From Terriglobia bacterium (lineage in GTDB: Bacteria; Acidobacteriota; Terriglobia; Acidiferrales; UBA7541), in NCBI GenBank assembly GCA_020073485.1, contig JAIQFB010000014.1, forward strand, positions 51,797 to 115,796: a stretch of 64,000 nucleotides of DNA, in the 5' to 3' direction. Of the stretch, positions 47,903 to 57,587 are shown piece by piece (the stretch's first letter is position 1; the number at the start of each line of letters is the position of its first letter). The notes below the pieces were generated by a model. The model was not told the origin of the DNA. It made no database searches and saw nothing but the letters and a program-made list of their open reading frames with translations. The translations under genes and the position numbers were made by a program.

Positions 47903-48538
47903 TTACTTCGAGTACAGCTCGACGATGAGCTGCTCGGTGATGGGCGGCGTCTGCACATTTTCGCGCTTCGGCAGAGCCACCACTTTGGCCTTGAACGTTT
48001 CGCGGTCGATTTCGAGCCAGGGCACGGCGTTCTGGCTCTGCGCAACGTTGCGCGCTTCCAGCACCATGGTGTTTTCGTGCATTTTTCCCTTGAGCGAGAT
48101 CTCCTCGCCGACGCCGACCAGGTAGGAAGGGATGTTCACCTTCTTCCCGTTGATCAGCACGTGGCCGTGGAGAACAATCTGCCGCGCCTGCGAACGGGAA
48201 CTGGCGAATCCCGAACGCCACACCGCGTTGTCCAGGCGCCGCTCGAGCATCACGATCAGGTTTTCGCCCGTGGGCCCCTGCGCGCGCTCCGACTTTTCGA
48301 CGTAGTTGCGGAACTGCCGCTCCAGCAATCCGTAGGTGCGCTTCACCTTTTGTTTTTCGCGCAATTGCAGGCCGTATCCGGCCAGCTTCTTCACGCGGCG
48401 CGACTGGCCGTGTTGCCCCGGAACGAAGTTGCGCTTTTCAATGGCGCACTTCTCGGTAAAACAGCGCAGGCCTTTCAAAAACAGCTTCTGCCCTTCCCTG
48501 CGGCAGAGCCGGCAAACCGCTTCTCGATGACGTGCCAA
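47903..48538 (-). CDS. rpsD: 30S ribosomal protein S4
   Basis: 211 residues. Binds 16S rRNA early in assembly. The N-terminus carries a zinc-type Cys set (CRLCRREG, RCFTEKC), followed by FVPGQHGQSRRVKKLAGYGLQLREKQ and the S4 RNA-binding domain (RLDNAVWRSGFASSRSQARQIVLHGHVLING). The Cys cluster marks the zinc-binding S4 variant. Confidence 0.98.
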   Translation of the reverse strand: MARHREAVCRLCRREGQKLFLKGLRCFTEKCAIEKRNFVPGQHGQSRRVKKLAGYGLQLREKQKVKRTYGLLERQFRNYVEKSERAQGPTGENLIVMLERRLDNAVWRSGFASSRSQARQIVLHGHVLINGKKVNIPSYLVGVGEEISLKGKMHENTMVLEARNVAQSQNAVPWLEIDRETFKAKVVALPKRENVQTPPITEQLIVELYSK

Positions 48539-48641
48539 ATTCGTATCTCCTTATTCTCTTGCTGCTTCTCGAATCCGAATCATTCTTGCGAGAATCCCGT
48601 TACTTCCAAACGCTGGGCGCGAACTGAGCGCTCTCGCCGGA

Positions 48642-49082
48642 TCAAACGCGGCGGCGCTTGGGCGGACGGCAGCCGTTGTGCGGAATCGGCGTGACGTCTT
48701 TAATGTGCACAATGTGCAGGCCCGACGAGGCCAGCGCGCGCACGGCAGACTCGCGGCCCGAGCCCGGCCCCTTGATGCGTACTTCGATGGATTTCATCCC
48801 GTACTGGTCGCGTGCCACGCCCGCCGCCGTTCCCGAAGCCTGCTGCGCGGCGTACGGGGTGCCCTTGCGCGAGCCCTTGAAGCCGATTGAGCCGGCCGAA
48901 GACCACGACACCGTGCGGCCGTCGGGGCCGCAGATCGTGATGATCGTGTTGTTGAACGTGGCCTGGATGTGCGCCACGCCGTGCGGGACCACGCGCTTCT
49001 CCCGCTTCTTCTTGAACTCTTTTTTGCGCTTGGATGTTTTTTCCGGCGCCTTTGTCGCGTCTACTGCCTGTTCTTTTGCCAA
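48642..49082 (-). CDS. rpsK: 30S ribosomal protein S11
   Basis: About 146 residues, including [38 protein letters not shown] and [18 protein letters not shown]. The TTG start ([15 protein letters not shown]) is chosen because AAAGGG lies 7 bases before it. The next in-frame ATG upstream (49133) would add a peptide translated from the hairpin repeat at 49099-49125. The basic N-terminal extension ([13 protein letters not shown]) is longer than usual. Confidence 0.96.
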   Translation of the reverse strand: MAKEQAVDATKAPEKTSKRKKEFKKKREKRVVPHGVAHIQATFNNTIITICGPDGRTVSWSSAGSIGFKGSRKGTPYAAQQASGTAAGVARDQYGMKSIEVRIKGPGSGRESAVRALASSGLHIVHIKDVTPIPHNGCRPPKRRRV

Positions 49083-49098
49083 GTCATTACCCTTTCGG

Positions 49099-49125
49099 GC
49101 GGGCTCCAAGTAGAGCCCGCACCCG
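49099..49125. repeat. hairpin repeat family 1, short form (copy 4)
   Basis: Arms GCGGGCTC and GAGCCCGC, loop CAAGTA, tail ACCCG, between rpsM and rpsK. Confidence 0.9.
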
Positions 49126-49181
49126 CTTTTCAAACTTTGCCTGCGGCCGCCTACGCGGCGGACTCCAAATCCATCACGCGG

Positions 49182-49568
49182 CTACTTGCGCGCGGCGACT
49201 TTCTTCTTGGCCGCCACTGCGCCCTTGCGCGGTCCCTTGCGGGTGCGCGCGTTCGTGTGCGTGCGCTGGCCGCGCACGGGAAGATTGCGCCGGTGGCGCA
49301 GCCCGCGGTAGCACTGAATTTCGATCAAGCGGCGGATGTTCATCTGGACCTCCTTGCGGAGATCCCCTTCCACGCGCCCTTCGGATTCGATCGCCTGGCG
49401 CAGCCGGTTGATCTCTTCCTCGGTCAGGTCCTTGATCTTCTTCGTGTATTCCACTTCCGCCTTGGTGCAAAGCGAGCGCGCGCGGGGCTGCCCGATTCCA
49501 TAGATCGAGGTCAGGCCGACCCAGATGCGCTTTTGCGGCGGAAGATCCACTCCAGCAATACGTGCCAT
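49182..49568 (-). CDS. rpsM: 30S ribosomal protein S13
   Basis: 128 residues. [33 protein letters not shown] and [21 protein letters not shown] are standard S13 landmarks, with a basic tail ([12 protein letters not shown]). Contacts the head of the 30S subunit and P-site tRNA. First of the alpha-operon genes here, after rpmJ. Confidence 0.98.
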   Translation of the reverse strand: MARIAGVDLPPQKRIWVGLTSIYGIGQPRARSLCTKAEVEYTKKIKDLTEEEINRLRQAIESEGRVEGDLRKEVQMNIRRLIEIQCYRGLRHRRNLPVRGQRTHTNARTRKGPRKGAVAAKKKVAARK

Positions 49569-49627
49569 GCGTGCTCCTTAATCCTCTCGCGGGGTCTCAT
49601 CTTGACCCGCGCGCAACTTCAATGAAC

Positions 49628-49741
49628 TTATCCCTGGCGCTGCTTGTGCTTCGGGTTGCTGCAAATCACGCGCACCACGCCGCGCCGGTGAATGACCTTG
49701 CACTTGTCACAAATTTTCTTTACTGATGCCCGGACTTTCAT
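49628..49741 (-). CDS. rpmJ: 50S ribosomal protein L36
   Basis: 37 residues, translated by hand on the minus strand: [20 protein letters not shown] then [17 protein letters not shown] and a TAA. The zinc-binding set Cys-x2-Cys ... Cys ... His (CDKC, C, H) marks the C+ form. Located between infA and rpsM as in most bacteria. Confidence 0.97.
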   Translation of the reverse strand: MKVRASVKKICDKCKVIHRRGVVRVICSNPKHKQRQG

Positions 49742-49782
49742 TTCCAACTCCTCGTCGTTATTCCAGCGGGTCCCAATTTCCG

Positions 49783-49809
49783 GTGGGCTTCAAGTAAAGC
49801 CCACACCCG
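49783..49809. repeat. hairpin repeat family 1, short form with compensatory changes (copy 5)
   Basis: Arms GTGGGCTT and AAGCCCAC, loop CAAGTA, tail ACCCG. Two stem positions differ from the other copies (C-G to T-A at positions 2 and 8) and both are compensated in the opposite arm. Between infA and rpmJ. Confidence 0.9.
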
Positions 49810-49831
49810 ATAGAGCCCCCAGCCGACTTCA

Positions 49832-50095
49832 CTATTTATACCGATACACAATGCGGCCGCGCGTCAGGTCGTAGGGCGAAAGCTCCACCGCGACTTTGTC
49901 TCCGGCCAGGATGCGGATGAAATTCTTGCGCATTTTCCCGGAAATGTGCGCGAGCACGCGATGCTTGTTCTCGAGCTCGACCCGAAACATCGCGTTGGGC
50001 AGCGGTTCGATGACCGTGGCCATCACTTCGATGGCGTCTTCCTTGGGATTGGAAGCGTCTGCCTTGCGCTTTTCCGGTTCGGGTCGCTTGCCCAT
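49832..50095 (-). CDS. infA: translation initiation factor IF-1
   Basis: 87 residues. The S1-like OB fold is clear: [69 protein letters not shown]. It starts [18 protein letters not shown], an N-terminal extension of about 15 charged residues over the usual 71-72. Lies 17 bases after map. Confidence 0.97.
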   Translation of the reverse strand: MGKRPEPEKRKADASNPKEDAIEVMATVIEPLPNAMFRVELENKHRVLAHISGKMRKNFIRILAGDKVAVELSPYDLTRGRIVYRYK

Positions 50096-50112
50096 AGCCC
50101 CTCTCGCGAAAG

Positions 50113-50889
50113 CTACCAAGATGGTCCCTGCATTTCGCGGGGACGCGTCAGAATCCATGGCCCGTTTGCGGTGACCGCCACGGTGTGCTCAAAATGAGCG
50201 GATTTGGTGCCGTCGGTCGTTACTGCCGTCCAATCGTCGTCGAGCACTTTCACCTCGGGTCCACCGATGTTGACCATCGGCTCAATGGCGAAGACCATGC
50301 CTTCCTGCAATCGCGGGCCGCGGCCGGGCTCGCCGTAATTCAGCACATTCGGCTCCTCATGAATGTGCGTCCCAATGCCGTGGCCGCAGAGATCGCGGAC
50401 CACCGAGTAGCCGTTCTTGCGCTCGGCCCAGTTCTGGACAGCCGCGGAAATGTCCGACAGTCGGTTGCCCACGCGCACTTTTTCGATCGCCTGATCCAGA
50501 GATTCGCGCGTCACCTGCAAAAGCTTTTGCAGCTCCGGAGTAATCTGCCCCACCGGCACGGTGACCGCGGCATCGGCGTAGTAGCCGTCATGCTCCACGC
50601 CGAAGTCGAGCGAAATGATGTCGCCTTCCTCCAACCGCCGCGACTTCGACGGAATGCCGTGCACCACTTCCGAATTGATCGATGTGCACAACGTCGCCGG
50701 ATACCCTCGGTAATTCTTGAACGCCGGCCGGGCCTTCAGTTCCGCCGTGCGGCGCTCGGCATAGTCGTCCAGGTCCTTCGTCGTGACCCCGGGCCGCGCC
50801 ATGCCGCGCAGTTCATTCAGCACTTCCCAGAGAATCAGGCCGGCGTGATGCATTTTTTCGAGTTCCGCCTGTGACTTGCAAACGATCAT
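50113..50889 (-). CDS. map: type I methionine aminopeptidase
   Basis: 258 residues. Removes the initiator Met from nascent proteins. Metal ligands are visible: Asp in [17 protein letters not shown] (two Asp), His in [12 protein letters not shown], Glu in FAIEPMVN and Glu near the end in [24 protein letters not shown] is the substrate-site motif. Its ATG overlaps the adk stop by four bases, so the two are coupled. Confidence 0.98.
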   Translation of the reverse strand: MIVCKSQAELEKMHHAGLILWEVLNELRGMARPGVTTKDLDDYAERRTAELKARPAFKNYRGYPATLCTSINSEVVHGIPSKSRRLEEGDIISLDFGVEHDGYYADAAVTVPVGQITPELQKLLQVTRESLDQAIEKVRVGNRLSDISAAVQNWAERKNGYSVVRDLCGHGIGTHIHEEPNVLNYGEPGRGPRLQEGMVFAIEPMVNIGGPEVKVLDDDWTAVTTDGTKSAHFEHTVAVTANGPWILTRPREMQGPSW

Positions 50890-51599
50890 CTGGGTATCTG
50901 CGCTCCATCCAAAATCCTGGCGATGTTTGCCGTGACCTCGTCCGCGTCGGCCATCGCGTCCACCGCGCTCAGCTGCTTCCGCACGGTGTAGTACTCCACC
51001 AGCGGGCGCGTCTGCACCTCGTATGCGTGAAGCCGTTCGCTGATCACGCCCTCGGTGTCGTCCGGCCGGTGAATCAATTCGCTGCCGTCCTGGTCGCAGA
51101 CGCCTTCGCGCTTGGGCGGGCGGTCATAAATATTATAGATGTGCCCGCCGGCCTTGCAGATTCTTCGTCCCGTCAGCCGCCGCATCAGCAGCTTGGGCTC
51201 GACGACCATGTGCAATACAAAGGTACAGCCGAACTTCTGCTTCTCGCAAATCCGTTCCAGGTCGCCCGCCTGCGCCAGCGTGCGCGGAAAGCCGTCAAAG
51301 ACGAATCCGTTCCGGCAGTCCGGCTGCGCGATGCGCTCCTCGACCATGCTGAGCACGAGGTCGTCGGGAACCAACTCGCCGCGTTCCATCAAGGGCTTGG
51401 CGCGCCGCCCGAGTTCGGTTTCGCGCCGGATGTGGTCGCGAAACATGTCCCCGGTGGAAAGATGCGGCAAATGATACCTCGCCGCAATGCGTTGGGCTTG
51501 CGTGCCCTTGCCGGCTCCCGGAGGACCCAGCAAGATCACCGCGTGGCCCAGTTGCTTCGACGCGCTTACGCTGCTCGGATCAGCCGTAACGGCGGCCAC
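50886..51599 (-). CDS. adk: adenylate kinase
   Basis: 237 residues. Interconverts ATP+AMP and 2 ADP. P-loop LLGPPGAGKGTQA, AMP site STGDMFRDHI, NGFVFDGFPRTLAQA, and a LID with TGRRICKAGGHIYNIYDRPP and GVCDQDGSELIHRPDD (Cys pattern suggests a zinc-type LID). The GTG start overlaps secY by 20 bases and adds about 17 residues before the P-loop core; a TTG at 51551 would give the typical length. Confidence 0.97.
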   Translation of the reverse strand: MAAVTADPSSVSASKQLGHAVILLGPPGAGKGTQAQRIAARYHLPHLSTGDMFRDHIRRETELGRRAKPLMERGELVPDDLVLSMVEERIAQPDCRNGFVFDGFPRTLAQAGDLERICEKQKFGCTFVLHMVVEPKLLMRRLTGRRICKAGGHIYNIYDRPPKREGVCDQDGSELIHRPDDTEGVISERLHAYEVQTRPLVEYYTVRKQLSAVDAMADADEVTANIARILDGAQIPR

Positions 51600-52989
51600 G
51601 CAGTTTTCCCTTCTTCACGAATCCTTCGTAATTCCGCATCACCAGCTGGGCTTCGATCTGCTGGACCGTGTCCATGGCCACGCCGACCACGATCAGCAGG
51701 GACGTGCCGCCAAAATAAAAGTTAACCTTCAGGCCTTCCAGCACGAAGCGCCACATGTGGTTGTCAAACCAGGTGCCCACCAGCGGCAAATGCTGCAGGT
51801 GAACGCCGGCCATGAGCCATTCGGGAAGCAGGCAAACCGCAGCCAGGTAAACTCCGCCCACAAAGGTGAGCCGCCGCAGCACGCGGTCGATGTGCTCGGA
51901 CGTGTTGCGCCCCGGGCGAATCCCCGGGATGAACCCGCCGTACTTGCGCATGTTGTCAGCCAGCTCGGTGGGATTGAAAACGATCCCCACATAGAAAAAC
52001 GCGAACACAATAATCAAAGTAATGTAGACCAGGATGTACCAGGGCTCGCCCCAGGCCAGGTTCGTGGCCAGCCAGTCCACGACCTTGAATTTGCGGCCGA
52101 GAAACAAATTGATCGTGCCCGGAAACGTGAGCAGCGAGCTGGCAAAAATCGGAGGGATCACGCCGCCCGAATTCACGCGCAGCGGCAGGTAGGTCATCTG
52201 CCCGCCCATCATCTTCCGGCCCATCACGCGCTTGGCGTATTGCACGGGGATGCGCCGCTGTCCGCCTTCGACGAACACGATGACCCCGATCACGCCAATC
52301 ATCATGGCCATCATCAGGATCAAGGCCAGGCCGGTGAACGGTCCCCACTGCTGGGTCTTGAACTTATCGACCATGTCCGCCACGGCCCGCGGAAGCCCGA
52401 CCACGATTCCGGCGAAGATGATCAGGGACATGCCGTTGCCCACGCCGCGTTCGGTAATCTGTTCACCGAGCCACATGATGAAAGCCGAGCCGGTGGTCAG
52501 CGTCAGGATGGTCATCAGCACGAAAGCGATGCCGGGATTGTAGACCAGAGCCTGATTGTTCGGCCCGCCGGTCTTTTCCAGGGTCACCGCGATCGAAAGC
52601 GACTGCACCACGCTCAGCAGGATCGTCAGGTAGCGCGTGTATTGCGTGATTTTCCTACGCCCGAGTTCGCCCTCTTTTTGCAGGCGTTCGAGGTAGGGCC
52701 ATACAACGGTCATCAGCTGCAGGATGATCGACGCCGTAATGTAGGGCATGATGCCCAGGGCGAAAATCGTGAGACGGCGGAAATTGCCGCCGCTGAACAG
52801 GTCGATGACGCCCAGGACCGAGCCCTGATTCTGCGAAAAGAACTGCGACAGCACGTCGGTATTGATGCCCGGGGTGGGCAAAAACGCGCCGAGGCGATAC
52901 ACCGCCAGCATGGCAAGCGTGAACAGAAGCCGCTTGCGCAGGTCCGGAATGCGGAACATGTTGGCGAATGCTTCGAAGAACTGGTTCAT
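51580..52989 (-). CDS. secY: preprotein translocase subunit SecY
   Basis: 469 residues, ten membrane helices. Channel of the Sec machinery. RKRLLFTLAMLAVYRLGAFLPTPGI, IMPYITASIILQLMTVVWP, NPTELADNMRKYGGFIPGIRPG and the cytoplasmic loops are diagnostic. Its ATG overlaps the rplO stop by four bases (ATGA). Confidence 0.98.
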   Translation of the reverse strand: MNQFFEAFANMFRIPDLRKRLLFTLAMLAVYRLGAFLPTPGINTDVLSQFFSQNQGSVLGVIDLFSGGNFRRLTIFALGIMPYITASIILQLMTVVWPYLERLQKEGELGRRKITQYTRYLTILLSVVQSLSIAVTLEKTGGPNNQALVYNPGIAFVLMTILTLTTGSAFIMWLGEQITERGVGNGMSLIIFAGIVVGLPRAVADMVDKFKTQQWGPFTGLALILMMAMMIGVIGVIVFVEGGQRRIPVQYAKRVMGRKMMGGQMTYLPLRVNSGGVIPPIFASSLLTFPGTINLFLGRKFKVVDWLATNLAWGEPWYILVYITLIIVFAFFYVGIVFNPTELADNMRKYGGFIPGIRPGRNTSEHIDRVLRRLTFVGGVYLAAVCLLPEWLMAGVHLQHLPLVGTWFDNHMWRFVLEGLKVNFYFGGTSLLIVVGVAMDTVQQIEAQLVMRNYEGFVKKGKLRGRRYG

Positions 52990-53435
52990 GGCAAAATCTC
53001 GACCTTGCCTCCGGCCTTGGTGATTTTCTCCTCGGCCGATTTGCTGAACTTGTGCGCGCGCACGGTGAGCGCTGTATTCAGTTCGCCGTCGCCCAAAACC
53101 TTGATTTCGGCGCGAACCTGGCGGATCAGCCCGGCGGCAATCAAGAGCTCCGGCGTGACCGTTTCTCCGGCGGCGAAGATGCCGAGCATATCGACGTTCA
53201 CCACGGCGTATTCGCTGTGCGACGGATTGTGAAAGCCGCGCTTGGGCATGCGGCGACGCAGCGGCATCTGGCCGCCTTCAAACCCCGGCTTGCGCGAATA
53301 GCCCTTGCGCGATTTCTGTCCCTTGTTGCCCTTGCCCGACGTTCTGCCGAGCTTGGAGCCGATGCCGCGTCCCACGCGCACCTTGCGGTGCCGCGATCCG
53401 CGCGCCGGCTTCAGATTGGATAAATTCACTGCCAT
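52986..53435 (-). CDS. rplO: 50S ribosomal protein L15
   Basis: 149 residues. MAVNLSNLKPARGSRHRKVR, VGRGIGSKLGRTSGKGNKGQ and FEGGQMPLRRRMPKRGF are L15 signatures. The hairpin repeat at 53451-53477 lies just upstream, between this gene and rpmD. Confidence 0.98.
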   Translation of the reverse strand: MAVNLSNLKPARGSRHRKVRVGRGIGSKLGRTSGKGNKGQKSRKGYSRKPGFEGGQMPLRRRMPKRGFHNPSHSEYAVVNVDMLGIFAAGETVTPELLIAAGLIRQVRAEIKVLGDGELNTALTVRAHKFSKSAEEKITKAGGKVEILP

Positions 53436-53450
53436 AGTGTCCCCATTAAG

Positions 53451-53477
53451 GCGGGCCGCAAGTACAGCCCGCGCCCG
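53451..53477. repeat. hairpin repeat family 1, short form (copy 6)
   Basis: Arms GCGGGCCG and CAGCCCGC (seven of eight pairs), loop CAAGTA, tail GCCCG in place of ACCCG. Between rpmD and rplO. Confidence 0.85.
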
Positions 53478-53500
53478 AATTTCCGAATCCTACGCGTTTC

Positions 53501-53701
53501 TTATACCGTGTACTCCTCGACCGTCACCAGGTGCCGCACCTTGTGAATCATGCCGCGAATCGCCGGGGTGTCTTCCCGCACGACCACTTGTTGCATGCGG
53601 CGGAAGCCCAGCCCTCGAATCGTCTCCCGCATGTCCCTGGGACAGGCGATGAAACTGACCACCCACTTGATTTTTAAAGTTCCCGTTGATTTCTTCGCCA
53701 T
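53501..53701 (-). CDS. rpmD: 50S ribosomal protein L30
   Basis: 66 residues. LKIKWVVSFIACPRDMRETI, RGLGFRRMQQVVVREDTPAI and RGMIHKVRHLVTVEEYTV fit L30. About 20 bases follow rpsE. Small but unmistakable by position and sequence. Confidence 0.96.
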   Translation of the reverse strand: MAKKSTGTLKIKWVVSFIACPRDMRETIRGLGFRRMQQVVVREDTPAIRGMIHKVRHLVTVEEYTV

Positions 53702-53721
53702 GATCGTTATTTCGGGAGCAT

Positions 53722-54258
53722 TTAGCGCCCGAGTTCCTCCACCGTCTTCGAGCGAAGCTCCGCGACCTTGGCAATGTCCTTCAGGCGCAGCAGCGCGTCG
53801 AATGTGGCCTTGATGACGTTGTGCGGGTTCGATGTGCCGATCGATTTCGTGAGCACATTCGAGATGCCCGCAACTTCCATCACCGCGCGCACCGGGCCTC
53901 CGGCAATGATGCCGGTGCCATCGGGCGCGGGCTTCAGCAGCACCTGCCCCGAGCCGTATAGGCCCAGGACCTGATGCGGAATCGTGGTGCCCTTCAAATT
54001 CAGGTGAATCAGGTTTTTCTTGGCCTGCTCGATGGCCTTGCGGATGGCCATGGGCACTTCGCGCGCCTTGCCCATGCCGAAGCCGGCGTGGCCCTGCTGA
54101 TCGCCGACCACGACCAGGGCGGAAAAGCTGAGGTTCTTGCCGCCCTTGACGACCTTGGTCACGCGCTGGATGGCCACGACCTGGTCCTTCAAGCTATTGG
54201 CGTTGACGTTGAGATTGCGCCGGACCGCCAGTGTTTCCCTGAGAATGTGTTTGGACAT
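53722..54258 (-). CDS. rpsE: 30S ribosomal protein S5
   Basis: 178 residues. The N-terminal double-stranded RNA-binding fold ([40 protein letters not shown]) and [38 protein letters not shown] are diagnostic. Contributes to decoding fidelity. Four bases after rplR. Confidence 0.98.
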   Translation of the reverse strand: MSKHILRETLAVRRNLNVNANSLKDQVVAIQRVTKVVKGGKNLSFSALVVVGDQQGHAGFGMGKAREVPMAIRKAIEQAKKNLIHLNLKGTTIPHQVLGLYGSGQVLLKPAPDGTGIIAGGPVRAVMEVAGISNVLTKSIGTSNPHNVIKATFDALLRLKDIAKVAELRSKTVEELGR

Positions 54259-54262
54259 AAAC

Positions 54263-54643
54263 TTAAAATTTCAACCCCGCTTCCCGGGCCGCTGCGGCCA
54301 GGGCTTCCACACGGCCGTGGTACATGTACCCGCCGCGGTCAAACACAACCAGTTCGATGCCTGCGGCGCGGGCGCGCTCGGCGATTTTCTTGCCGATCAT
54401 TTTTGCCGCCGCGACGTTGTTCCCGCCCTTCATTTCCTTGCGCATTTCCTTGTCGATGGAACTGGCCGAGACCAGCGTGCGTCCGCTGCGGTCGTCAATC
54501 ACCTGGGCGTAAATATGCCCGTTCGAGCGGTACACGCACAGACGAGGCCGCTCGGGCGTTCCACTCACGCGCGTGCGCACGCGCAGGTGAATGCGTCGGC
54601 GATGCAGGTCACGCGATAGTTTTCGTACCGGTACAGTTGCCAC
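54263..54643 (-). CDS. rplR: 50S ribosomal protein L18
   Basis: 126 residues. [40 protein letters not shown] and [20 protein letters not shown] are L18 landmarks. Binds 5S rRNA with L5. Confidence 0.98.
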   Translation of the reverse strand: MATVPVRKLSRDLHRRRIHLRVRTRVSGTPERPRLCVYRSNGHIYAQVIDDRSGRTLVSASSIDKEMRKEMKGGNNVAAAKMIGKKIAERARAAGIELVVFDRGGYMYHGRVEALAAAAREAGLKF

Positions 54644-54706
54644 GATGCTCTCCTTAAATCCTTAAAATAGGTGGCCTGTCGCCGCGGCGACAGGCCAAAA
54701 CCCGTT

Positions 54707-55255
54707 TTACGCGCCAGGCTTAGCTGCGGCTCCGGCTTTTCCGGCCTTCTTCTTCAACCGCTCGCCGGTAATGCGAATACCCTTTTGCTTGTACGGGTCC
54801 GGCGGGCGCAGCGCGCGAATATCGGCGCAGACCTGGCCGACCTGCCCGCGATCGGCACCCGAGACGGTCATGCGCGTCTGCTTCTCGACCGTGATCTGAA
54901 TTCCCTCGGGAATCGGAAACTCCACCGGATGAGAATACCCGAGCGCGAAGCTGACAACCTTGCCCTTGAGTTCGGCGCGGTATCCCACGCCCACGATGTC
55001 CATGTCCTTCTTGAAACCCGTGGTCACGCCCGTGACGGCGTTGGCCACCAGCGCGCGAGCCAGCCCGTGCAGCGCGGCGTGATCATCCGACTGGCGGATG
55101 GCGTGAAGTTCGGCGCCCTTCTGCTCCAGGGTGATGCCCTGCGGCAAATTCACTTTCAACTTGCCCTTGGGCCCCTGCACTTCCACCGCGCTCGGGGCGA
55201 TCTGGATCTTCACGCCCGCGGGCACGGCTATCGGTTTTCTTCCAATGCGCGACAT
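54707..55255 (-). CDS. rplF: 50S ribosomal protein L6
   Basis: 182 residues from [17 protein letters not shown]; further upstream in-frame codons overlap the end of rpsH and are not L6-like. [37 protein letters not shown] and [20 protein letters not shown] are diagnostic, ending with an Ala/Lys tail. Confidence 0.98.
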   Translation of the reverse strand: MSRIGRKPIAVPAGVKIQIAPSAVEVQGPKGKLKVNLPQGITLEQKGAELHAIRQSDDHAALHGLARALVANAVTGVTTGFKKDMDIVGVGYRAELKGKVVSFALGYSHPVEFPIPEGIQITVEKQTRMTVSGADRGQVGQVCADIRALRPPDPYKQKGIRITGERLKKKAGKAGAAAKPGA

Positions 55256-55304
55256 AACGTTATGGCTCTCCTGCCCTGCCTGCTGCCAGATTTCTACCAG
55301 ACTT

Positions 55305-55703
55305 TTACCAGACCTCGCACAGCACTTCGCCGCCCACATGCGCTTTGCGCGCCGCGCGGCCGGTCATCACGCCCTTGGGCGTGGTCATGATGCTGATACC
55401 CATGCCGCCGACCACGGGCCGGATTTCGGTGGCGCCCTTGTAGCGGCGGCTGCCGGGCTTGGACACGCGCTTCAGGTCGGTGATCACGCTGCGGCGGTCC
55501 GGCGTGTATTTCAGGAACAAGCGCAGGGTCTTGCGAACCTTGTTTTCCTCGACCAGCTTGTAGGTCGAGATGTAGCCTTCTTCCTTCAGGATGCGGGCCA
55601 CCTCGGCCTTGAGCTTGGAGGTGGGAATGTCCACGCGCGCGTGGCGCGCCTTGGCCGCGTTACGGATGCGTGTCAACAGATCGGATATCGGGTCAGTTTG
55701 CAT
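55305..55703 (-). CDS. rpsH: 30S ribosomal protein S8
   Basis: 132 residues. [20 protein letters not shown] and [20 protein letters not shown] with GGEVLCEVW at the C-terminus are typical. Binds the central domain of 16S rRNA. Confidence 0.98.
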   Translation of the reverse strand: MQTDPISDLLTRIRNAAKARHARVDIPTSKLKAEVARILKEEGYISTYKLVEENKVRKTLRLFLKYTPDRRSVITDLKRVSKPGSRRYKGATEIRPVVGGMGISIMTTPKGVMTGRAARKAHVGGEVLCEVW

Positions 55704-55715
55704 AGTCGTTTTTTC

Positions 55716-55901
55716 CTACCAGCTGGCCTTCACCACGCCGGGAATCTCCCCGCGCAGCGCGTGCCCGCGAAAACAGATGCGGCACATTTGAAATTTCCGC
55801 AGATACCCGCGCGGGCGGCCGCACAGGCGGCAGCGGTTGCGGATGCGGATCTTGTACTTCAACTTCTTCTTCATCTTGGCGAATTGTGAGTCTCGCGCCA
55901 T
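55716..55901 (-). CDS. rpsN: 30S ribosomal protein S14, zinc type
   Basis: 61 residues, the short form. Two Cys pairs, CRLCGRPRG and CRICFRGHA, form the zinc site. KASW ends the protein as in the family. Confidence 0.98.
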   Translation of the reverse strand: MARDSQFAKMKKKLKYKIRIRNRCRLCGRPRGYLRKFQMCRICFRGHALRGEIPGVVKASW

Positions 55902-55923
55902 GGTTTCTCCTGAATTTCTCTCT

Positions 55924-56472
55924 TTACGCCTGCGGCCGCAGCGGCACGCCCAGCAGTTTCAGCAGTTCGCGGCCTTCCTCGTCGTTCTTGGCCGTGGTCG
56001 TCAGCGTAATGTTCATGCCCTTGATCTTGTCGACCCGCGTGTAATCGATTTCCGGGAACACCAGCTGGTCCTTCAGGCCCAGCGTGTAGTTGCCGCGCCC
56101 GTCAAACGCGTTCGGCGGCAATCCGCGGAAGTCGCGTACGCGCGGCAGCACCACGTGGCACAGCCGGTCGAGAAATTCGTACATGCGGTCGCCGCGCAGC
56201 GTCACGCAGCAACCGATGGGCATGCCCTTGCGGATCTTGAAATTGGCGATCGACTTCTTGGCGCGCGTGACCACCGGCTTCTGCCCGGCGATCTGTCCCA
56301 GCTCGATCACGGCCACGTCCAGCAGCTTCACGTTCTGGCTGGCTTCGCCCATGCCGATGTTTATGATCACCTTGGCGACCTTGGGAACGGACATGGGATT
56401 GGTCCGCCCGAACCGCTTCATCAGCGCGGGGACCACTTCTTTGCGGTAATGCTCGTGCATTCGGCTCATCAT
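55924..56472 (-). CDS. rplE: 50S ribosomal protein L5
   Basis: 182 residues (start could be the second Met, 56469). [36 protein letters not shown] [20 protein letters not shown] and [20 protein letters not shown] are diagnostic. Binds 5S rRNA. Confidence 0.98.
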   Translation of the reverse strand: MMSRMHEHYRKEVVPALMKRFGRTNPMSVPKVAKVIINIGMGEASQNVKLLDVAVIELGQIAGQKPVVTRAKKSIANFKIRKGMPIGCCVTLRGDRMYEFLDRLCHVVLPRVRDFRGLPPNAFDGRGNYTLGLKDQLVFPEIDYTRVDKIKGMNITLTTTAKNDEEGRELLKLLGVPLRPQA

Positions 56473-56532
56473 GGTTCGATCTCTTGATCCTCTGCGGGCG
56501 CGCCATCGTTGCCGGGCGCGCCGGAATTTAAG

Positions 56533-56889
56533 TTACTTTTCGAGCGTGTTGCCGCAGCGGCGGCAGATTCGCTCCTTGGTGCCGTCGGGCAGTAGCTTGT
56601 GCCCCAGCCGCGTGCCCTTGTTGCAGGACGGGCACAGCAGCAAAACGTTGGAAATCGAAATCGGCCCTTCTTTTTCCACGATCCCGCCCTTGATGTTCTT
56701 GGACGGGTTGGGCTTGGTGTGCCGCTTGATGACGCCCGCGTGCTCGACGGTGATGGTGCGCTTGGACGGATTGACGCCCAGCACGCGCCCGGTTTTTCCG
56801 CGGTCTTTTCCGGTCATCACGCGGACATGGTCGCCCTTCTTGATGCCCGCGGTGGTCGGCGGCTGTACGATCGGTTCTCTCAGCGGCAT
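56533..56889 (-). CDS. rplX: 50S ribosomal protein L24
   Basis: 118 residues. KOW motif (IKKGDHVRVMTGKDRGKTGR) and GVIKRHTKPN, then a C-terminal zinc-ribbon-like segment with two Cys pairs (CPSCNKGTR and CRRCGNTLEK). An N-terminal [15 protein letters not shown] extension precedes the KOW. Its start overlaps the rplN stop by one base. Confidence 0.98.
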   Translation of the reverse strand: MPLREPIVQPPTTAGIKKGDHVRVMTGKDRGKTGRVLGVNPSKRTITVEHAGVIKRHTKPNPSKNIKGGIVEKEGPISISNVLLLCPSCNKGTRLGHKLLPDGTKERICRRCGNTLEK

Positions 56890-57257
56890 TACCAGACCTC
56901 CGGGGCCAGCGAAACGATCTTCGCAAATTTCTTCTCGCGCAACTCGCGCGCCACCGGGCCAAACACGCGCGTGCCCACCGGCTCGTTGGCGTCGTTGATC
57001 AGCACCGCGGCATTGTCGTCAAACCGGATGTAGGTGCCGTCCTTGCGGCGGTGCTCCTTGCGGGTGCGCACCACCACGGCCTTCACCACCGACCCTTTTT
57101 TCACGGCGCTGTCCGGAGCGGCTTCCTTCACCGCCGCGGTAATCACGTCGCCAAGGCCTGCGCGGCTGCCGGCGTCGCCGCCCAGCGGGAGAATACAGGT
57201 GATCTGGCGGGCGCCGGAATTATCGGCTACGGTCAGCCAGCTTCGCATCTGAATCAT
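56889..57257 (-). CDS. rplN: 50S ribosomal protein L14
   Basis: 122 residues. [40 protein letters not shown] and [20 protein letters not shown] are highly characteristic, ending in IVSLAPEVW. Confidence 0.98.
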   Translation of the reverse strand: MIQMRSWLTVADNSGARQITCILPLGGDAGSRAGLGDVITAAVKEAAPDSAVKKGSVVKAVVVRTRKEHRRKDGTYIRFDDNAAVLINDANEPVGTRVFGPVARELREKKFAKIVSLAPEVW

Positions 57258-57287
57258 GACTGTTGTCCTTTAACTTTCTTGCGCACG

Positions 57288-57587
57288 TTAATTCACACGC
57301 GTGCTGCGCGTAATCACTTCGGCCAGCCGCCAGCGCTTCAGTTTCGACATCGGCCGGGTTTCCACGATGCGCACGGTGTCGCCCAGGCGCGCCTCGCGCT
57401 GCTCGTCGTGCGCGTAGAATTTCTTCGACACGCGCATCACGCGCGTGTACAGCTTGTGCTGCACCAGGCGCGTGACTTTCACGACGATGGTTTTTTCCAT
57501 CTTCGCGCTGGTCACCTTGCCGGTCAGTTCCTGCCGCTGGTGCCGCGCCGGTTTTGCCGCTGTTTCCGGTGCCGTTTCACTTGCCAT
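57288..57587 (-). CDS. rpsQ: 30S ribosomal protein S17
   Basis: 99 residues. RQELTGKVTSAKMEKTIVVK and GDTVRIVETRPMSKLKRWRL define S17, with an N-terminal Ala/Thr/Glu-rich extension of about 15 residues. Overlaps rpmC by 11 bases. Confidence 0.98.
   Translation of the reverse strand: MASETAPETAAKPARHQRQELTGKVTSAKMEKTIVVKVTRLVQHKLYTRVMRVSKKFYAHDEQREARLGDTVRIVETRPMSKLKRWRLAEVITRSTRVN

Noticed and set aside
46724..48694. Long plus-strand open frame opposite rpoA and rpsD
   Set aside because: It lies entirely on the antisense strand of two certain genes; high GC content keeps such frames open by chance.
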